From Lachnospiraceae bacterium (GTDB lineage Bacteria; Bacillota; Clostridia; Lachnospirales; Lachnospiraceae), in assembly GCA_017446045.1 (NCBI GenBank), contig JAFSRP010000045.1, forward strand, positions 27,808 through 91,807: a DNA stretch of 64,000 nucleotides, written 5' to 3'. The notes beneath the pieces were generated by a model, which did not search any database, was not told where the DNA came from, and saw only the letters and a program-made list of their open reading frames with translations. The translations under genes were made by a program, and so were the position numbers. The stretch's first letter is position 1. Every line of letters starts with the position of its first letter. Shown here one piece after another: positions 1 to 7,673 of this stretch.

Positions 1-332
1 CAGAGGATAACTGTGCCCTGATGGCGGTGCGTCAGCTGCAGGATTACCTGGATAACGGCAATATTAAAAACTCGGTAAACTATCCGGACATCGATGCCGG
101 AAAATGCCGCACAGAGTCCCGGATCGCCTGCCTGCACCGGAATGTTCCGAACATGCTGGGCCAGCTGACCGCGATCATGGGCTCGGCTCATATCAACATC
201 GCCAACATGGTGAATGCCAGCCGGGATAAGTACGCCTACACTCTGATGGACATCGAGACCCGTATCAGCGACGATGCCCTGGACAGCATCAGGGCGATCC
301 CGGGAATGCTCAGGGTACGGATCGTCAAGTGA
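1..332 (+). CDS. serA: D-3-phosphoglycerate dehydrogenase, C-terminal end (partial)
   Basis: The gene enters from the left edge; its codons run in the frame that begins at base 3, so the first visible residues are EDNCALMAVRQLQDYL. This is the end of the NAD-dependent dehydrogenase domain that oxidises 3-phosphoglycerate in the first step of serine synthesis. A short linker (GNIKNSVNYPD) leads into a C-terminal ACT domain of about 70 residues (from ESRIACLHRN to MLRVRIVK) that normally gives serine feedback control. The linker and ACT layout are typical of the short clostridial SerA. The next gene is a DUF1015 protein, a pairing often seen behind serC-serA in Clostridia. The catalytic and NAD-binding regions are outside the window. 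Confidence 0.88.
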   Translation, partial: EDNCALMAVRQLQDYLDNGNIKNSVNYPDIDAGKCRTESRIACLHRNVPNMLGQLTAIMGSAHINIANMVNASRDKYAYTLMDIETRISDDALDSIRAIPGMLRVRIVK

Positions 333-365
333 GCAGAGGGCATAGGAGCGAAGTTTTTTCAAAAC

Positions 366-418
366 CAGATATAACTGAAGCCGGGCCGTGCATTTATTGC
401 GCGGTCCGTTTATATCTG
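366..418 (+). terminator. Long hairpin between serA and the DUF1015 gene
   Basis: An 8-bp perfect inverted repeat (CAGATATA at 366-373, TATATCTG at 411-418) encloses an inner GC-rich stem (383-391 with 399-407, needing G-U pairs). There is no clean T-run after it, so it may be a weak or bidirectional terminator, or an attenuating RNA structure rather than a standard terminator. Confidence 0.4.
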
Positions 419-481
419 ATATGATATTGCCTGTAATTATGGAGAATGCACTTTCCGGCAGTTATGAAGAAGGAGTAAAAA

Positions 482-1849
482 ATGGCTGACATCAGACCGT
501 TTCGCGCAGTCAGACCGGCACCAGGAGTTGCCCCTGAGGTGGCAGCGCTGCCGTATGATGTATATACGAGAGCAGAGGCAGCAGAGGCTGTAAAGGACAG
601 GCCGCTGAGTTTCCTGAACATTGACCGTCCGGAGACGATGTTTGGTCCGGACTATGATATGTATGCGCCGGAAGTCTATGAGGCGGCGGCGCAGCGTTAC
701 CGCGGGCAGAAAGCCGAAGGTATTTACCTGCAGGACGAAAAGCCGTGCTTTTACATATATGAAGAGACCATGGACGGGCGCCGGCAGACCGGTATCGCGG
801 CAGTATGCGCTGTGGATGATTATCTGCAGGGGATCTGCAAAAAGCATGAAAATACCGTCGAGGAAAAGGAACGCGACAGGATCCGGCACGTGGACAGGAT
901 GTCCGCGCAGACCGGCCCGATCTTCCTGAGCTATCACGGGTCTTTGGAGATCGATGCGGTCGTACAGGCCTGGAAGGAAAAAGCGCCTGTCTATGATTTT
1001 GTGAGCGAAGACGGCATAGGGCACCGCGTCTGGCTGATCGATGACGATGCGGCGATCGGAAAGCTGCAGGCGGCATTTGCCGCGCTTCCGGCTACTTATA
1101 TCGCGGACGGACACCACCGGGCCGCATCCGCGGTGCGGGTCGCGTGTATGCGCCGGGACGCCGACGCGGCAGCAGGGGTGCCGGAGGAAGAGATCCGAAA
1201 GGCGGAGTACAATTATTTCCTGGCAGTACTGTTTCCGGAGGAGGAACTGAAGATCCTGGATTATAACCGGGTCGTCAAAGACCTGCCCGGGATGACCGCC
1301 AGCGACTTTCTGGAGAAACTGGAGGAACATTTTGAGATCCATATGACTTCGCTTTCCTGCCGTGAAAAAGACGCGGAGGAACTCCTGCGCCCGAAGGAAA
1401 AGTATGAGATCGGTATGTATATAAACGGACGGAGCTACCGGATCCGTCCGCGGCAGGAACTGATCGATGCGGTTGCCGGAGACCCGGTGCGTTCGCTGGA
1501 TGTTTCGGTCCTGCAGGAATATGTCCTTGCGCCGATCCTCGGGATCGGCGACCCGCGCACGGATAGCCGGATCCGCTTTGTCGGCGGGATCCGGGGGCTG
1601 GGTGTGCTGGTGGAAGACGCGGACCGGTATTCGGCGGAGAATGCTGCTGAGAATGCGGCAGCAGGCAAGATCGCCAAAGCCTTTGAGCCTGTGCCAGAAG
1701 GCTTTAAAGGACCGGCAGTGGCATTTGCCATGTATCCGACGGATATCCGGGAGCTGTTCTGTGTGGCAGATGCAGGGCTTCTGATGCCGCCCAAATCCAC
1801 CTGGTTCGAGCCGAAGCTTCGCAGCGGCCTGTTCATTCACGAATTCTGA
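482..1849 (+). CDS. DUF1015 family protein
   Basis: A 455-residue soluble protein with the hallmark DUF1015 features: an N-terminal IRPFRAVRPAP and ALPYDVYT segment and a central ADGHHRAAS motif near residue 208. The start ATG is set by a GAAGGAG site about 8 bases upstream. No signal peptide or membrane segment is visible. The family has no firmly established biochemical function; it is repeatedly found beside serC/serA in Clostridia and is sometimes loosely called a SerC-associated kinase-like protein. Position behind serA fits that context, so a role near phosphoserine or serine metabolism is inferred, not shown. A long open frame on the opposite strand is a GC artefact. Confidence 0.85.
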   Translation: MADIRPFRAVRPAPGVAPEVAALPYDVYTRAEAAEAVKDRPLSFLNIDRPETMFGPDYDMYAPEVYEAAAQRYRGQKAEGIYLQDEKPCFYIYEETMDGRRQTGIAAVCAVDDYLQGICKKHENTVEEKERDRIRHVDRMSAQTGPIFLSYHGSLEIDAVVQAWKEKAPVYDFVSEDGIGHRVWLIDDDAAIGKLQAAFAALPATYIADGHHRAASAVRVACMRRDADAAAGVPEEEIRKAEYNYFLAVLFPEEELKILDYNRVVKDLPGMTASDFLEKLEEHFEIHMTSLSCREKDAEELLRPKEKYEIGMYINGRSYRIRPRQELIDAVAGDPVRSLDVSVLQEYVLAPILGIGDPRTDSRIRFVGGIRGLGVLVEDADRYSAENAAENAAAGKIAKAFEPVPEGFKGPAVAFAMYPTDIRELFCVADAGLLMPPKSTWFEPKLRSGLFIHEF

Positions 1850-1869
1850 TATATCAAACTATATTCAAC

Positions 1870-2017
1870 GGCTGGTACATAAGGCAATAATTTGGCCGGC
1901 ATGTAAGGCAACAGTCCGGCTGGTATAGCGTAAGACAGCAGTCTGGCTAGTACATAAGGCAGCGGTCTGGCCGGCGCACTGCACAGCAGCCTGGCTTGTT
2001 CAGACATGGCAGCATTT
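1870..2017. repeat. Degenerate 24-bp tandem repeat, about 6 copies
   Basis: Units begin at 1870, 1894, 1918, 1945, 1969 and 1993. Each starts with GGCYGG or a close variant and most carry a CATAAGGCARCAGTCT-like core. Units are 24 bp, except the third (27 bp) and the degenerate last one (about 25 bp). The array starts about 20 bases after the DUF1015 stop codon and ends about 35 bases before the rsmE start. On the forward strand the units contain stop codons. On the reverse strand they read through as a diverged octapeptide (AKLLPYVP, AGLLPYMP and similar), with no start signal to suggest that it is a gene. Confidence 0.75.
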
Positions 2018-2052
2018 CGTTCAGCGCCGCCACGCAGGAAGGGATCGACTTC

Positions 2053-2880
2053 ATGCATCATTTTTTCGTCAGTAAAGAAGATTTCAGCGGTGACAGCATT
2101 TTCCTCACTGAGGATAACTACAATCATGCGGTCAATGTGCTGCGCCTCAGGGAAGGCGAGCGGATCCTGATCAGCGATCCCGACGGCGTCGACTATATGT
2201 GCAGCGTGGCGGAGATCTGCCGCGGAGGCGGAGACACCGCGAATGCCCGGTATCCGGAGCCCTGCACGGCCTTTGGCGATGCATGGCTGCGCGCCGTGAT
2301 CGGTGAGAAGTGCACGGAGAATCATGAGCTCCCGGCAGAGGTGGTGCTCTTTCAATGCCTGCCGAAAGCTGACAAGATGGAGCTGATCATTCAGAAGGCT
2401 GTCGAACTCGGCGTTACGGCGATCGTGCCGGTGCAGTCCAAAAACTGCGTGGTAAAACTGGATGATAAAAAAACGGATGCCAAGATCCGCCGATGGCAGG
2501 CGATCGCGGAGAGCGCCGCAAAGCAGTCCAAGCGCAGTGTGATTCCGGTGGTCCATGCGCCCGTCAACTGGAAGGAAGCGCTGGAGATGAGCACGGGCTT
2601 CGACGTCCGAATGATCCCCTATGAAGAAGAAAATGGCCTCACATCTATGTGTGAAGCCATTATCAGTCTGCTGCCGGGCCGCCGGATCGCGGTATATATC
2701 GGACCGGAAGGCGGATTCGATCCGCTGGAGGTCAGCATGGCGCGCCGCCATGGCGTGGTGCCGGTCTCTCTGGGACGCCGCATCCTGCGCACGGAGACCG
2801 CCGCGATCGCGGTCCTGAGCATGATCATGATCCGCCTTGAGATCGCCGCAGACCAGGATATCATGCTTGGAGAGGAATAA
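2053..2880 (+). CDS. rsmE: 16S rRNA (uracil1498-N3)-methyltransferase RsmE
   Basis: A SPOUT-class methyltransferase that uses SAM to methylate N3 of U1498 in 16S rRNA. The start is placed at the ATG giving MHHFFVSKEDF, which has a GGAAGGG site about 9 bases upstream; an upstream TTG in frame lies inside the tandem repeat and is unlikely. The product is 275 residues, slightly longer than the usual 240-250. Family landmarks are visible: KADKMELIIQKAVELGV in the middle, YIGPEGGFDPLE near residue 216, and LGRRILRTETAAIA near residue 240, which form the knotted SAM site. There is an extra hydrophilic segment around residues 58-95 (GGGDTANARYPEP region). The stop lies 2 bases from the end of the convergent next gene. 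Confidence 0.93.
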   Translation: MHHFFVSKEDFSGDSIFLTEDNYNHAVNVLRLREGERILISDPDGVDYMCSVAEICRGGGDTANARYPEPCTAFGDAWLRAVIGEKCTENHELPAEVVLFQCLPKADKMELIIQKAVELGVTAIVPVQSKNCVVKLDDKKTDAKIRRWQAIAESAAKQSKRSVIPVVHAPVNWKEALEMSTGFDVRMIPYEEENGLTSMCEAIISLLPGRRIAVYIGPEGGFDPLEVSMARRHGVVPVSLGRRILRTETAAIAVLSMIMIRLEIAADQDIMLGEE

Positions 2881-2882
2881 GA

Positions 2883-3368
2883 TCAGCGACCGAGAAGCCT
2901 TGAGAGCGGTGCGACCACACTGCGTAGGTCATCGATCACTGCATTCAGATCCTTGATCGACCCGTTGAGCTTCTCAAAGTCGATCTCATTGATCTTGGAG
3001 ATCGTATTGGTGAGCTCTTCAGTGTTTTCCTGAACCAGGTCATTGACATTATTTACCATGCCGTCGATATTGGAGAGAGACCCCTGGGCCTGCACCACGG
3101 TCTTCTCGACTTCTGACATGGCGCTGTTCACCTGCGTGAGCGTTCCGTCGACTGTGATGAGCTTTTCATTGACAGAAGCCAGGGTCCCGTTGATCTGCGT
3201 AAGGGTGCTTGTCATCCTGGGGACCATGATCAGGGCGACAGCCGCGATGATCACTGCCAGCAGGAGGCAGCCCAGCGCGGCGAACTTCTGCGCCCGCGCA
3301 TCGCTTTTCTGGCTCTTCAGCAGTTCGATCATCAGTTCTCTTTCGTTCATTTCTTCCAGATTCTTCAT
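2883..3368 (-). CDS. Single-pass membrane protein with coiled-coil region, function unknown
   Basis: A 161-residue protein beginning MKNLEEMNERELM; the start is chosen for the GAGGA site 7-8 bases upstream on the minus strand. A hydrophilic N-terminus is followed by one membrane helix at about residues 30-50 (FAALGCLLLAVIIAAVALIMV). The remainder is a heptad-like, Asn/Gln/Val/Leu-rich region with repeated TLTQIN / TLTQVN / LSNIDGMVNNVND elements, then a proline-broken end (VVAPLSRLLGR). This architecture resembles DUF948-type proteins and the cytoplasmic part of methyl-accepting proteins, but no signalling hairpin is recognisable. The gene is convergent with rsmE and divergent from fba. I cannot assign a function. 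Confidence 0.7.
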   Translation of the reverse strand: MKNLEEMNERELMIELLKSQKSDARAQKFAALGCLLLAVIIAAVALIMVPRMTSTLTQINGTLASVNEKLITVDGTLTQVNSAMSEVEKTVVQAQGSLSNIDGMVNNVNDLVQENTEELTNTISKINEIDFEKLNGSIKDLNAVIDDLRSVVAPLSRLLGR

Positions 3369-3505
3369 GGCACGTCCTCGGTTCCTGTGTCTGCTGTTAT
3401 CTCGTCGTTTAAATCTTTTACGGCTTTCCGCGTTTTCAGTATTTTCGGCTCTTAAAGGTTTGCCGTATTCTGAAGCTCTTTGGGCTTTCACCGTGTTCTT
3501 TGTCG

Positions 3506-3514
3506 ATTATACCA
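3506..3514 (-). promoter_or_regulatory. Extended -10 promoter for the coiled-coil membrane protein
   Basis: On the minus strand this reads TGGTATAAT, a full extended -10 element. No good -35 is visible 17-18 bases upstream. Transcription from here would give a leader of about 130 bases before the ATG at 3368. The 354-base space between the divergent genes (3369-3722) otherwise holds only this promoter and the forward promoter of fba. Confidence 0.5.
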
Positions 3515-3589
3515 TACTCTGTGTTATTTCGCTTTATCAGATCGATATGTACCTGAATTTCTAAATTGCACCTGATAATAAACATAGGA

Positions 3590-3619
3590 TTGATTTCATT
3601 GACCCGATAGTGCTATACT
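3590..3619 (+). promoter_or_regulatory. Promoter of fba
   Basis: TTGATT at 3590-3595 and TATACT at 3614-3619 are separated by 18 bases, and the -10 is preceded by TGC (extended -10). The start codon is about 100 bases downstream, leaving room for a moderate leader in which I see no recognisable riboswitch. Confidence 0.6.
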
Positions 3620-3722
3620 TTTATGTGACAAGATTTTTGGCTTTTTCGGCCGGCTGCATTTTCCGGAGTTCTTCCAGCAGGCGCTGTGTCCGAAATCATT
3701 AATAAAAAAGGAGTGATTTACT

Positions 3723-4661
3723 ATGGGACTTGTTACTACGACTGAGATGTTCAAGAAGGCTTACAGCGGCGGTTATGCCATCGGTGCTTTCAATGTAAAC
3801 AACATGGAGATCGTTCAGGGCATCACCGAAGCATGCGCTGAGGAGAAGGCTCCGGTCATCCTCCAGGTTTCCAAGGGCGCCCGTGCCTATGCGAACCCGG
3901 TTTATCTGAAGAAGCTGGTTGAGGCGGCTGTAGAGTGCTATCCGGATATCCCGATCGCGCTGCATCTGGATCACGGCCCGGATTTCGAGACCTGCAAGTC
4001 CTGCGTCGACGGCGGTTTCACATCTGTTATGATCGATGCTTCCAGCAAGCCTTTCGAGGAGAACATTGCCATCACGAAACAGGTCGTTGAGTACGCGCAC
4101 GCACACGGCGTTGTCGTAGAGGCTGAGCTCGGCACACTGGCAGGCATCGAGGATGATGTCAAGGTCTCTGCTGAGGATTCTTCTTATACTCGTCCGGAAG
4201 AGGTCGAGGAGTTCGTTTCCCGTACCGGATGCGACTCTCTGGCGATCGCGATCGGCACCAGCCACGGCGCTTACAAGTTCAAGCCCGGCACCAAGCCGCA
4301 GCTTCGTTTTGATGTTCTGCATGAGTGCGAGAAGCGTATCCCGGGATTCCCGATCGTTTTGCACGGCTCTTCCTCTGTTCCGCAGGAATATGTTACCATG
4401 ATCAACACATTCGGCGGCGCTATGCCTGGTGCGATCGGTGTTCCGGAGGATCAGCTGAGAGAGGCTGCACGTTCCGCAGTCTGCAAGATCAACATCGACT
4501 CCGACCTTCGTCTGGCGATGACCGGCACCATCCGCAAGTTCTTCGCGGAGCATCCGGAGAAGTTTGACCCGAGAGAGTACCTGAAGCCCGCACGTGCCAA
4601 CATCAAGGAGCTGGTACGTCATAAGCTGATCGACGTTCTCGGCTGCGCAGGCAAGGCATGA
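3723..4661 (+). CDS. fba: Class II fructose-1,6-bisphosphate aldolase
   Basis: A zinc-dependent aldolase that cleaves fructose 1,6-bisphosphate to dihydroxyacetone phosphate and glyceraldehyde 3-phosphate in glycolysis, and works in reverse in gluconeogenesis. The 312-residue length is normal for the short class IIA/B enzymes. Visible motifs include GAFNVNNMEIVQG near the N-terminus, LHLDHGPDFETC with the catalytic Asp and a zinc His near residue 83, VEAELGTLAG, GTSHGAYK, VLHGSSSVP with another zinc ligand near residue 210, and KINIDSDLR. An AAGGAG site precedes the ATG. Codon use is noticeably more biased (GTT, GCT and TCT rich) than in neighbours, as expected for an abundant enzyme. It has its own promoter and terminator and is followed by phosphofructokinase. 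Confidence 0.96.
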   Translation: MGLVTTTEMFKKAYSGGYAIGAFNVNNMEIVQGITEACAEEKAPVILQVSKGARAYANPVYLKKLVEAAVECYPDIPIALHLDHGPDFETCKSCVDGGFTSVMIDASSKPFEENIAITKQVVEYAHAHGVVVEAELGTLAGIEDDVKVSAEDSSYTRPEEVEEFVSRTGCDSLAIAIGTSHGAYKFKPGTKPQLRFDVLHECEKRIPGFPIVLHGSSSVPQEYVTMINTFGGAMPGAIGVPEDQLREAARSAVCKINIDSDLRLAMTGTIRKFFAEHPEKFDPREYLKPARANIKELVRHKLIDVLGCAGKA

Positions 4662-4680
4662 TCTTAACTGTTTAACAAAG

Positions 4681-4716
4681 ACGGCACGCGGGAGTTTTCT
4701 GCCCGCGCGCCGTTTT
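4681..4716 (+). terminator. Rho-independent terminator after fba
   Basis: A 12-base stem with one mismatch (4681-4692 with 4702-4713), an 8-9 base loop and a TTTT run directly after the stem. Confidence 0.8.
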
Positions 4717-4793
4717 ACTGTCAAAGCCCGCACATCGGCCCCTGAAGGCACAGATGGGCGCAGCTTTCCGAATAATATCAGGAGGACAAAACA

Positions 4794-6032
4794 ATGGGTG
4801 AAGCTTTAAAGGGCGCACTGATCATCGGTCAGTCCGGCGGCCCGACCTCAGTTATCAACGCAAGCGCATACGGTGTGATCCGCACCGCTTTGGATGCGAA
4901 AGCCATTACCAAGGTATACGGCGCACATTACGGCATCAAGGGCGTGCTCAACGATGATCTTTGGATCATGGATAAGGAAGACAGGGAAGAGTTGGACAAG
5001 CTCATGTACACCCCGTCATCCGCTCTGGGTTCCTGCCGTTACAAGATGAAGGACCCCGATGTTGATGATACTGATTACAAGCGCATTCTCCAGATCTTCA
5101 AGAAGTACAAGGTTCGTTATTTCTGCTACAACGGCGGCAATGACTCCATGGACACCTGCAACAAGATCTCCAAGTACATGAAGAAGGTCGGCTATGAATG
5201 CCGTGTCATGGGCGTTCCGAAGACCATCGACAATGACCTGTACGGAACCGATCACTGCCCGGGCTTCGCATCTGCGGCTAAGTACATCGCGACCTCCATC
5301 ATGGAAGTAGCGCGTGACACCAGAGTGTATGATACCGGCATGGTTACCATCATCGAGTGCATGGGACGCCATGCAGGCTGGCTCACAGCCGCTGCCGCAC
5401 TGGCTAATGTGAAGGAGCGCAGCTGCGACTTCATTTACCTGCCAGAGCGCGACTTCGATATGGAACAGTTCCTGAAGGATGTCGGTGAGTGCTATGAGAA
5501 GAAAGGCAACTGTATCGTAGCAGTCTCCGAGGGTATCCACTATGCGGATGGCAGCTTTGTTTCCGAGGCGAAGACCTCCGGTACCGACGGTTTCGGTCAT
5601 GCGCAGCTGGGCGGACTGGCAGCGATGCTTGCCAATATCGTCAAGGAGCGTCTGGGCTGCAAGACCCGTGGTATCGAGCTGAGCCTGCTGCAGCGCTGCG
5701 GCGCCCATGTGGCATCCGGTACGGATATCGCAGAGTCCTTTGCGTCCGGCAAGGCAGCCGTTGAGGCTATGCTGGAAGGTACCACCGACAAGATGGTCGG
5801 TTTCGCCTGCACCCGCGGCGCAACAGGCTACAAGTGCAAGACCAAGCTGTTCGATCTTTCCGACGTGGCCAACTATGAGAAGAAGGTTCCGCAGGAATGG
5901 ATTAATAAGGCCGGCAACGACGTTCTGAAGGGCTTCGTGGATTACGCAATGCCGCTGATCCAGGAGGAGACCCCGATGGTCAAGGTGAACGGACTTCCGG
6001 ATTTCGCCTGCCTGAAGAAAGTCAAGGCCTGA
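4794..6032 (+). CDS. 6-phosphofructokinase, probably PPi-dependent type
   Basis: This enzyme phosphorylates fructose 6-phosphate to fructose 1,6-bisphosphate, the step before the neighbouring aldolase. At 412 residues it is longer than the roughly 320-residue ATP-PfkA. It carries GQSGGPTSVINAS at the N-terminus, GGNDSMDTCNK near residue 115, GVPKTIDNDLYGTDH near residue 142, and MGRHAGWLTA near residue 190. In ATP-PFKs the first of these reads GGDGS; the GGNDS and PKTIDND forms are typical of PPi-dependent or mixed-specificity clostridial enzymes. AGGAGG lies 8 bases before the ATG. Phosphoryl donor choice is inferred from motifs and needs assay. As with fba, codon use looks optimised for high expression. 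Confidence 0.9.
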   Translation: MGEALKGALIIGQSGGPTSVINASAYGVIRTALDAKAITKVYGAHYGIKGVLNDDLWIMDKEDREELDKLMYTPSSALGSCRYKMKDPDVDDTDYKRILQIFKKYKVRYFCYNGGNDSMDTCNKISKYMKKVGYECRVMGVPKTIDNDLYGTDHCPGFASAAKYIATSIMEVARDTRVYDTGMVTIIECMGRHAGWLTAAAALANVKERSCDFIYLPERDFDMEQFLKDVGECYEKKGNCIVAVSEGIHYADGSFVSEAKTSGTDGFGHAQLGGLAAMLANIVKERLGCKTRGIELSLLQRCGAHVASGTDIAESFASGKAAVEAMLEGTTDKMVGFACTRGATGYKCKTKLFDLSDVANYEKKVPQEWINKAGNDVLKGFVDYAMPLIQEETPMVKVNGLPDFACLKKVKA

Positions 6033-6057
6033 TGACGAATTACCCCAAATGAAAACA

Positions 6058-6092
6058 GCCCCGAAGACCGGTGACGGCCTTCGGGGCATTTG
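6058..6092 (+). terminator. Terminator after phosphofructokinase
   Basis: A perfect 9-bp stem (GCCCCGAAG at 6058-6066, CTTCGGGGC at 6079-6087) with a 12-base loop, followed by ATTTGTATTT. Confidence 0.8.
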
Positions 6093-6209
6093 TATTTACC
6101 GGGGTGATCATTTCATTGTCCTGAAAGACTATAACTGCGTGGGTCAAAACATGTCCGTTTTGTGATGTTGATTTATGAATTTCCCAAAAAATCCCAAAAA
6201 TTTAAAAAT

Positions 6210-6424
6210 AAGAGACAGCCTTTCTCTCAAAATACAAATAGCGATGATCCAGGGGGATGTTTTTGTAGTATATTTCTCTTGTTCATAAGATTTGATGATT
6301 CCAGTATACTCGTGTATACTGGGTTTTTATTATTTCCTTGTTTAAGAGAAATCCTCTTTGGTCGTACCCTGAAAATGTATACTGGTTTTCTAAAAATATA
6401 TAATTGAGGGAAAGGCTGTCTCTT
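6210..6424. mobile_element. MITE-like element with 21-bp terminal inverted repeats
   Basis: The left end (6210-6230) and right end (6404-6424) are inverted copies of a 21-bp sequence with one mismatch; the left end carries AGAGACAGCCTTTCTCTCAA. The 215-bp body is AT-rich compared with the surrounding genes and encodes no convincing protein. Inside is a perfect 9-bp hairpin (CCAGTATAC at 6301-6309, GTATACTGG at 6314-6322) followed by a T-rich run, and a third GTATACTGG at 6377-6385. I could not define a target-site duplication with confidence. The element occupies most of the 463-base gap between the phosphofructokinase and the minus-strand gene at 6496. Confidence 0.65.
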
Positions 6425-6495
6425 GAAATTAGATTTTTATAAAAATCGGAGAATCTGACTCTGTCTTTGGGGAGCGTATACCATGGAAGGGCAGT

Positions 6496-7314
6496 TCATG
6501 CCGGAGCCAAAACTGTTTCCTTAAGAATTTTGGCCAGATTATCCGTGTTAAACGGAGAGGTGCTGCTTTCAAATACCATTAGAAAATTCAGGCCGGGTAC
6601 AATGCCGGATTCGGTCATGTTCTGAATACGGCTGAACTGGGGTTCGGCATAGCTGGGATCGCTCATTTTTCCGAAGATCTCCAAATAATAATTACGGCCG
6701 TTTACGTGACTGAGTATCAGAAAGTCAATGAAGATCAAATTGCCGTTTTTGAGACGCACCGGGTACTCATATTTGTAAGGGATATTCAAATCATATAAAA
6801 GATTTGCGGTGATACACTCATTCTTCGAACGGACTATATCCCCCTTTTTTGTGGGATACAGGGGTTCATTTTCTTTATGAAATGAATTCTTTATATAAGG
6901 TTTATTGGTCCACTCAGAAATAAGCCTTGTGTTGGTTGCAAAGGCAGGGGGCACGAGTGTTCCGAATTTCTCTTCGAGTTTCTGAAACAGACGCAGCATG
7001 GAGAGCGGATCATACCTGGAAATCTGCATGGAGATCAAGTGAAGAGAGCGTTCTGCCCGGACCAGAACCTTTTTGGCACAGTGACGGTGTATAAGAGCAG
7101 GAAGCGCAGGGTCTGTCAGAGACAGGTAGCGTTCTGTCCGGCCGGGTCCTTTTGTTGTTTCGTCTTTGTACCCATAGTAGGTCTTCCCGTTTTTTTTGTG
7201 GATAATGATGTCGCCCGGAGGGGTCGAGGAAATGATGCGGAGCGCCTCGTCCCTGAGGGAGTTGAGGTAAGCCTCCTCGCGTTTGAGGCTCAAAGGTAGT
7301 GTGGAATAAAACAT
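6496..7314 (-). CDS. PD-(D/E)XK nuclease-like protein, function unknown
   Basis: A 272-residue protein starting MFYSTLPLSLKREEAYL, with an AGGTGA site just upstream. The N-terminal half is Lys/Arg-rich with a helical coiled region (residues 1-130). The C-terminal half has an order seen in a widespread Firmicutes family: IVRSKNECITANLLYDLNI near residue 170, then an Asp in LIFIDFLIL, then YYLEIFGKMSDP, with the spacing of a restriction-endonuclease fold (E...D...ExxG). Related proteins usually read WEHLGMMDD where this one has LEIFGKMSD. Base composition is clearly more AT-rich than flanking genes and it sits beside a MITE-like element, suggesting acquisition. Its open frame continues far upstream without a credible start. 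Nuclease activity is inferred from pattern only. Confidence 0.62.
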   Translation of the reverse strand: MFYSTLPLSLKREEAYLNSLRDEALRIISSTPPGDIIIHKKNGKTYYGYKDETTKGPGRTERYLSLTDPALPALIHRHCAKKVLVRAERSLHLISMQISRYDPLSMLRLFQKLEEKFGTLVPPAFATNTRLISEWTNKPYIKNSFHKENEPLYPTKKGDIVRSKNECITANLLYDLNIPYKYEYPVRLKNGNLIFIDFLILSHVNGRNYYLEIFGKMSDPSYAEPQFSRIQNMTESGIVPGLNFLMVFESSTSPFNTDNLAKILKETVLAPA

Positions 7315-7386
7315 GATCACCTGTCTTTCATGATATGGAGTGGTTCGTGGGCGTTCAGACTGTTGAAAAAAGATGTTGAGGGGTCC

Positions 7387-7415
7387 ACAATAACAAAACA
7401 ATGGTAACTTTACAA
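7387..7415 (-). promoter_or_regulatory. Candidate promoter of the nuclease-like gene
   Basis: On the minus strand, TTGTAA (7415-7410) and TATTGT (7392-7387) are spaced by 17 bases. The -35 overlaps one arm of an inverted repeat GTAACTT/AAGTTAC (7404-7410 and about 7448-7454). Within the 359-base divergent gap (7315-7673) the only other signals I see are the forward promoters near 7591-7635. Confidence 0.42.
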
Positions 7416-7590
7416 GGGGAATATTTAAGCTGAAAAAGAGGTAATAAGTTACTTTGTGGATCGCGAAAAATGAAAAGCTGACGGGATCCCGATATGGCAG
7501 AAAACGGGATGTCATTGTATAGCTGGATTTGACACAATAATAAGGATATGGGCCCGGGCCGGAAACAGGATGAGGCAGCGGCGGATCCGG

Positions 7591-7635
7591 TTGACAGGAA
7601 ATGAAATAAAAATACAATCCGAAATATGCTATAAT
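7591..7635 (+). promoter_or_regulatory. Promoter(s) of the first MATE gene
   Basis: TTGACA at 7591-7596 is followed after 16 bases by TACAAT at 7613-7618. A second, extended -10 (TGCTATAAT, 7627-7635) lies just downstream. Either could drive the gene that starts at 7674. Confidence 0.55.
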
Positions 7636-7673
7636 TGTTACGCAGCAAAAGGGACAGTAAAGGTACAAAGTCA

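Noticed and set aside
437-1840. A 467-codon open frame antisense to the DUF1015 gene
   Set aside because: The product is Arg/His/Pro-rich with no recognisable domain, no ribosome binding site, and the sense frame encodes a clear family; it is a GC-driven shadow.
1837-2751. Minus-strand frame running through the 24-bp repeat and rsmE as a repeat protein gene
   Set aside because: Most of its length is antisense to rsmE and it has no start signal; only the repeat itself was kept as a feature.
6162-6407. An 81-codon plus-strand open frame across the MITE-like element
   Set aside because: It has low complexity, crosses one terminal repeat, and has no ribosome binding site; the inverted repeats explain the sequence better.
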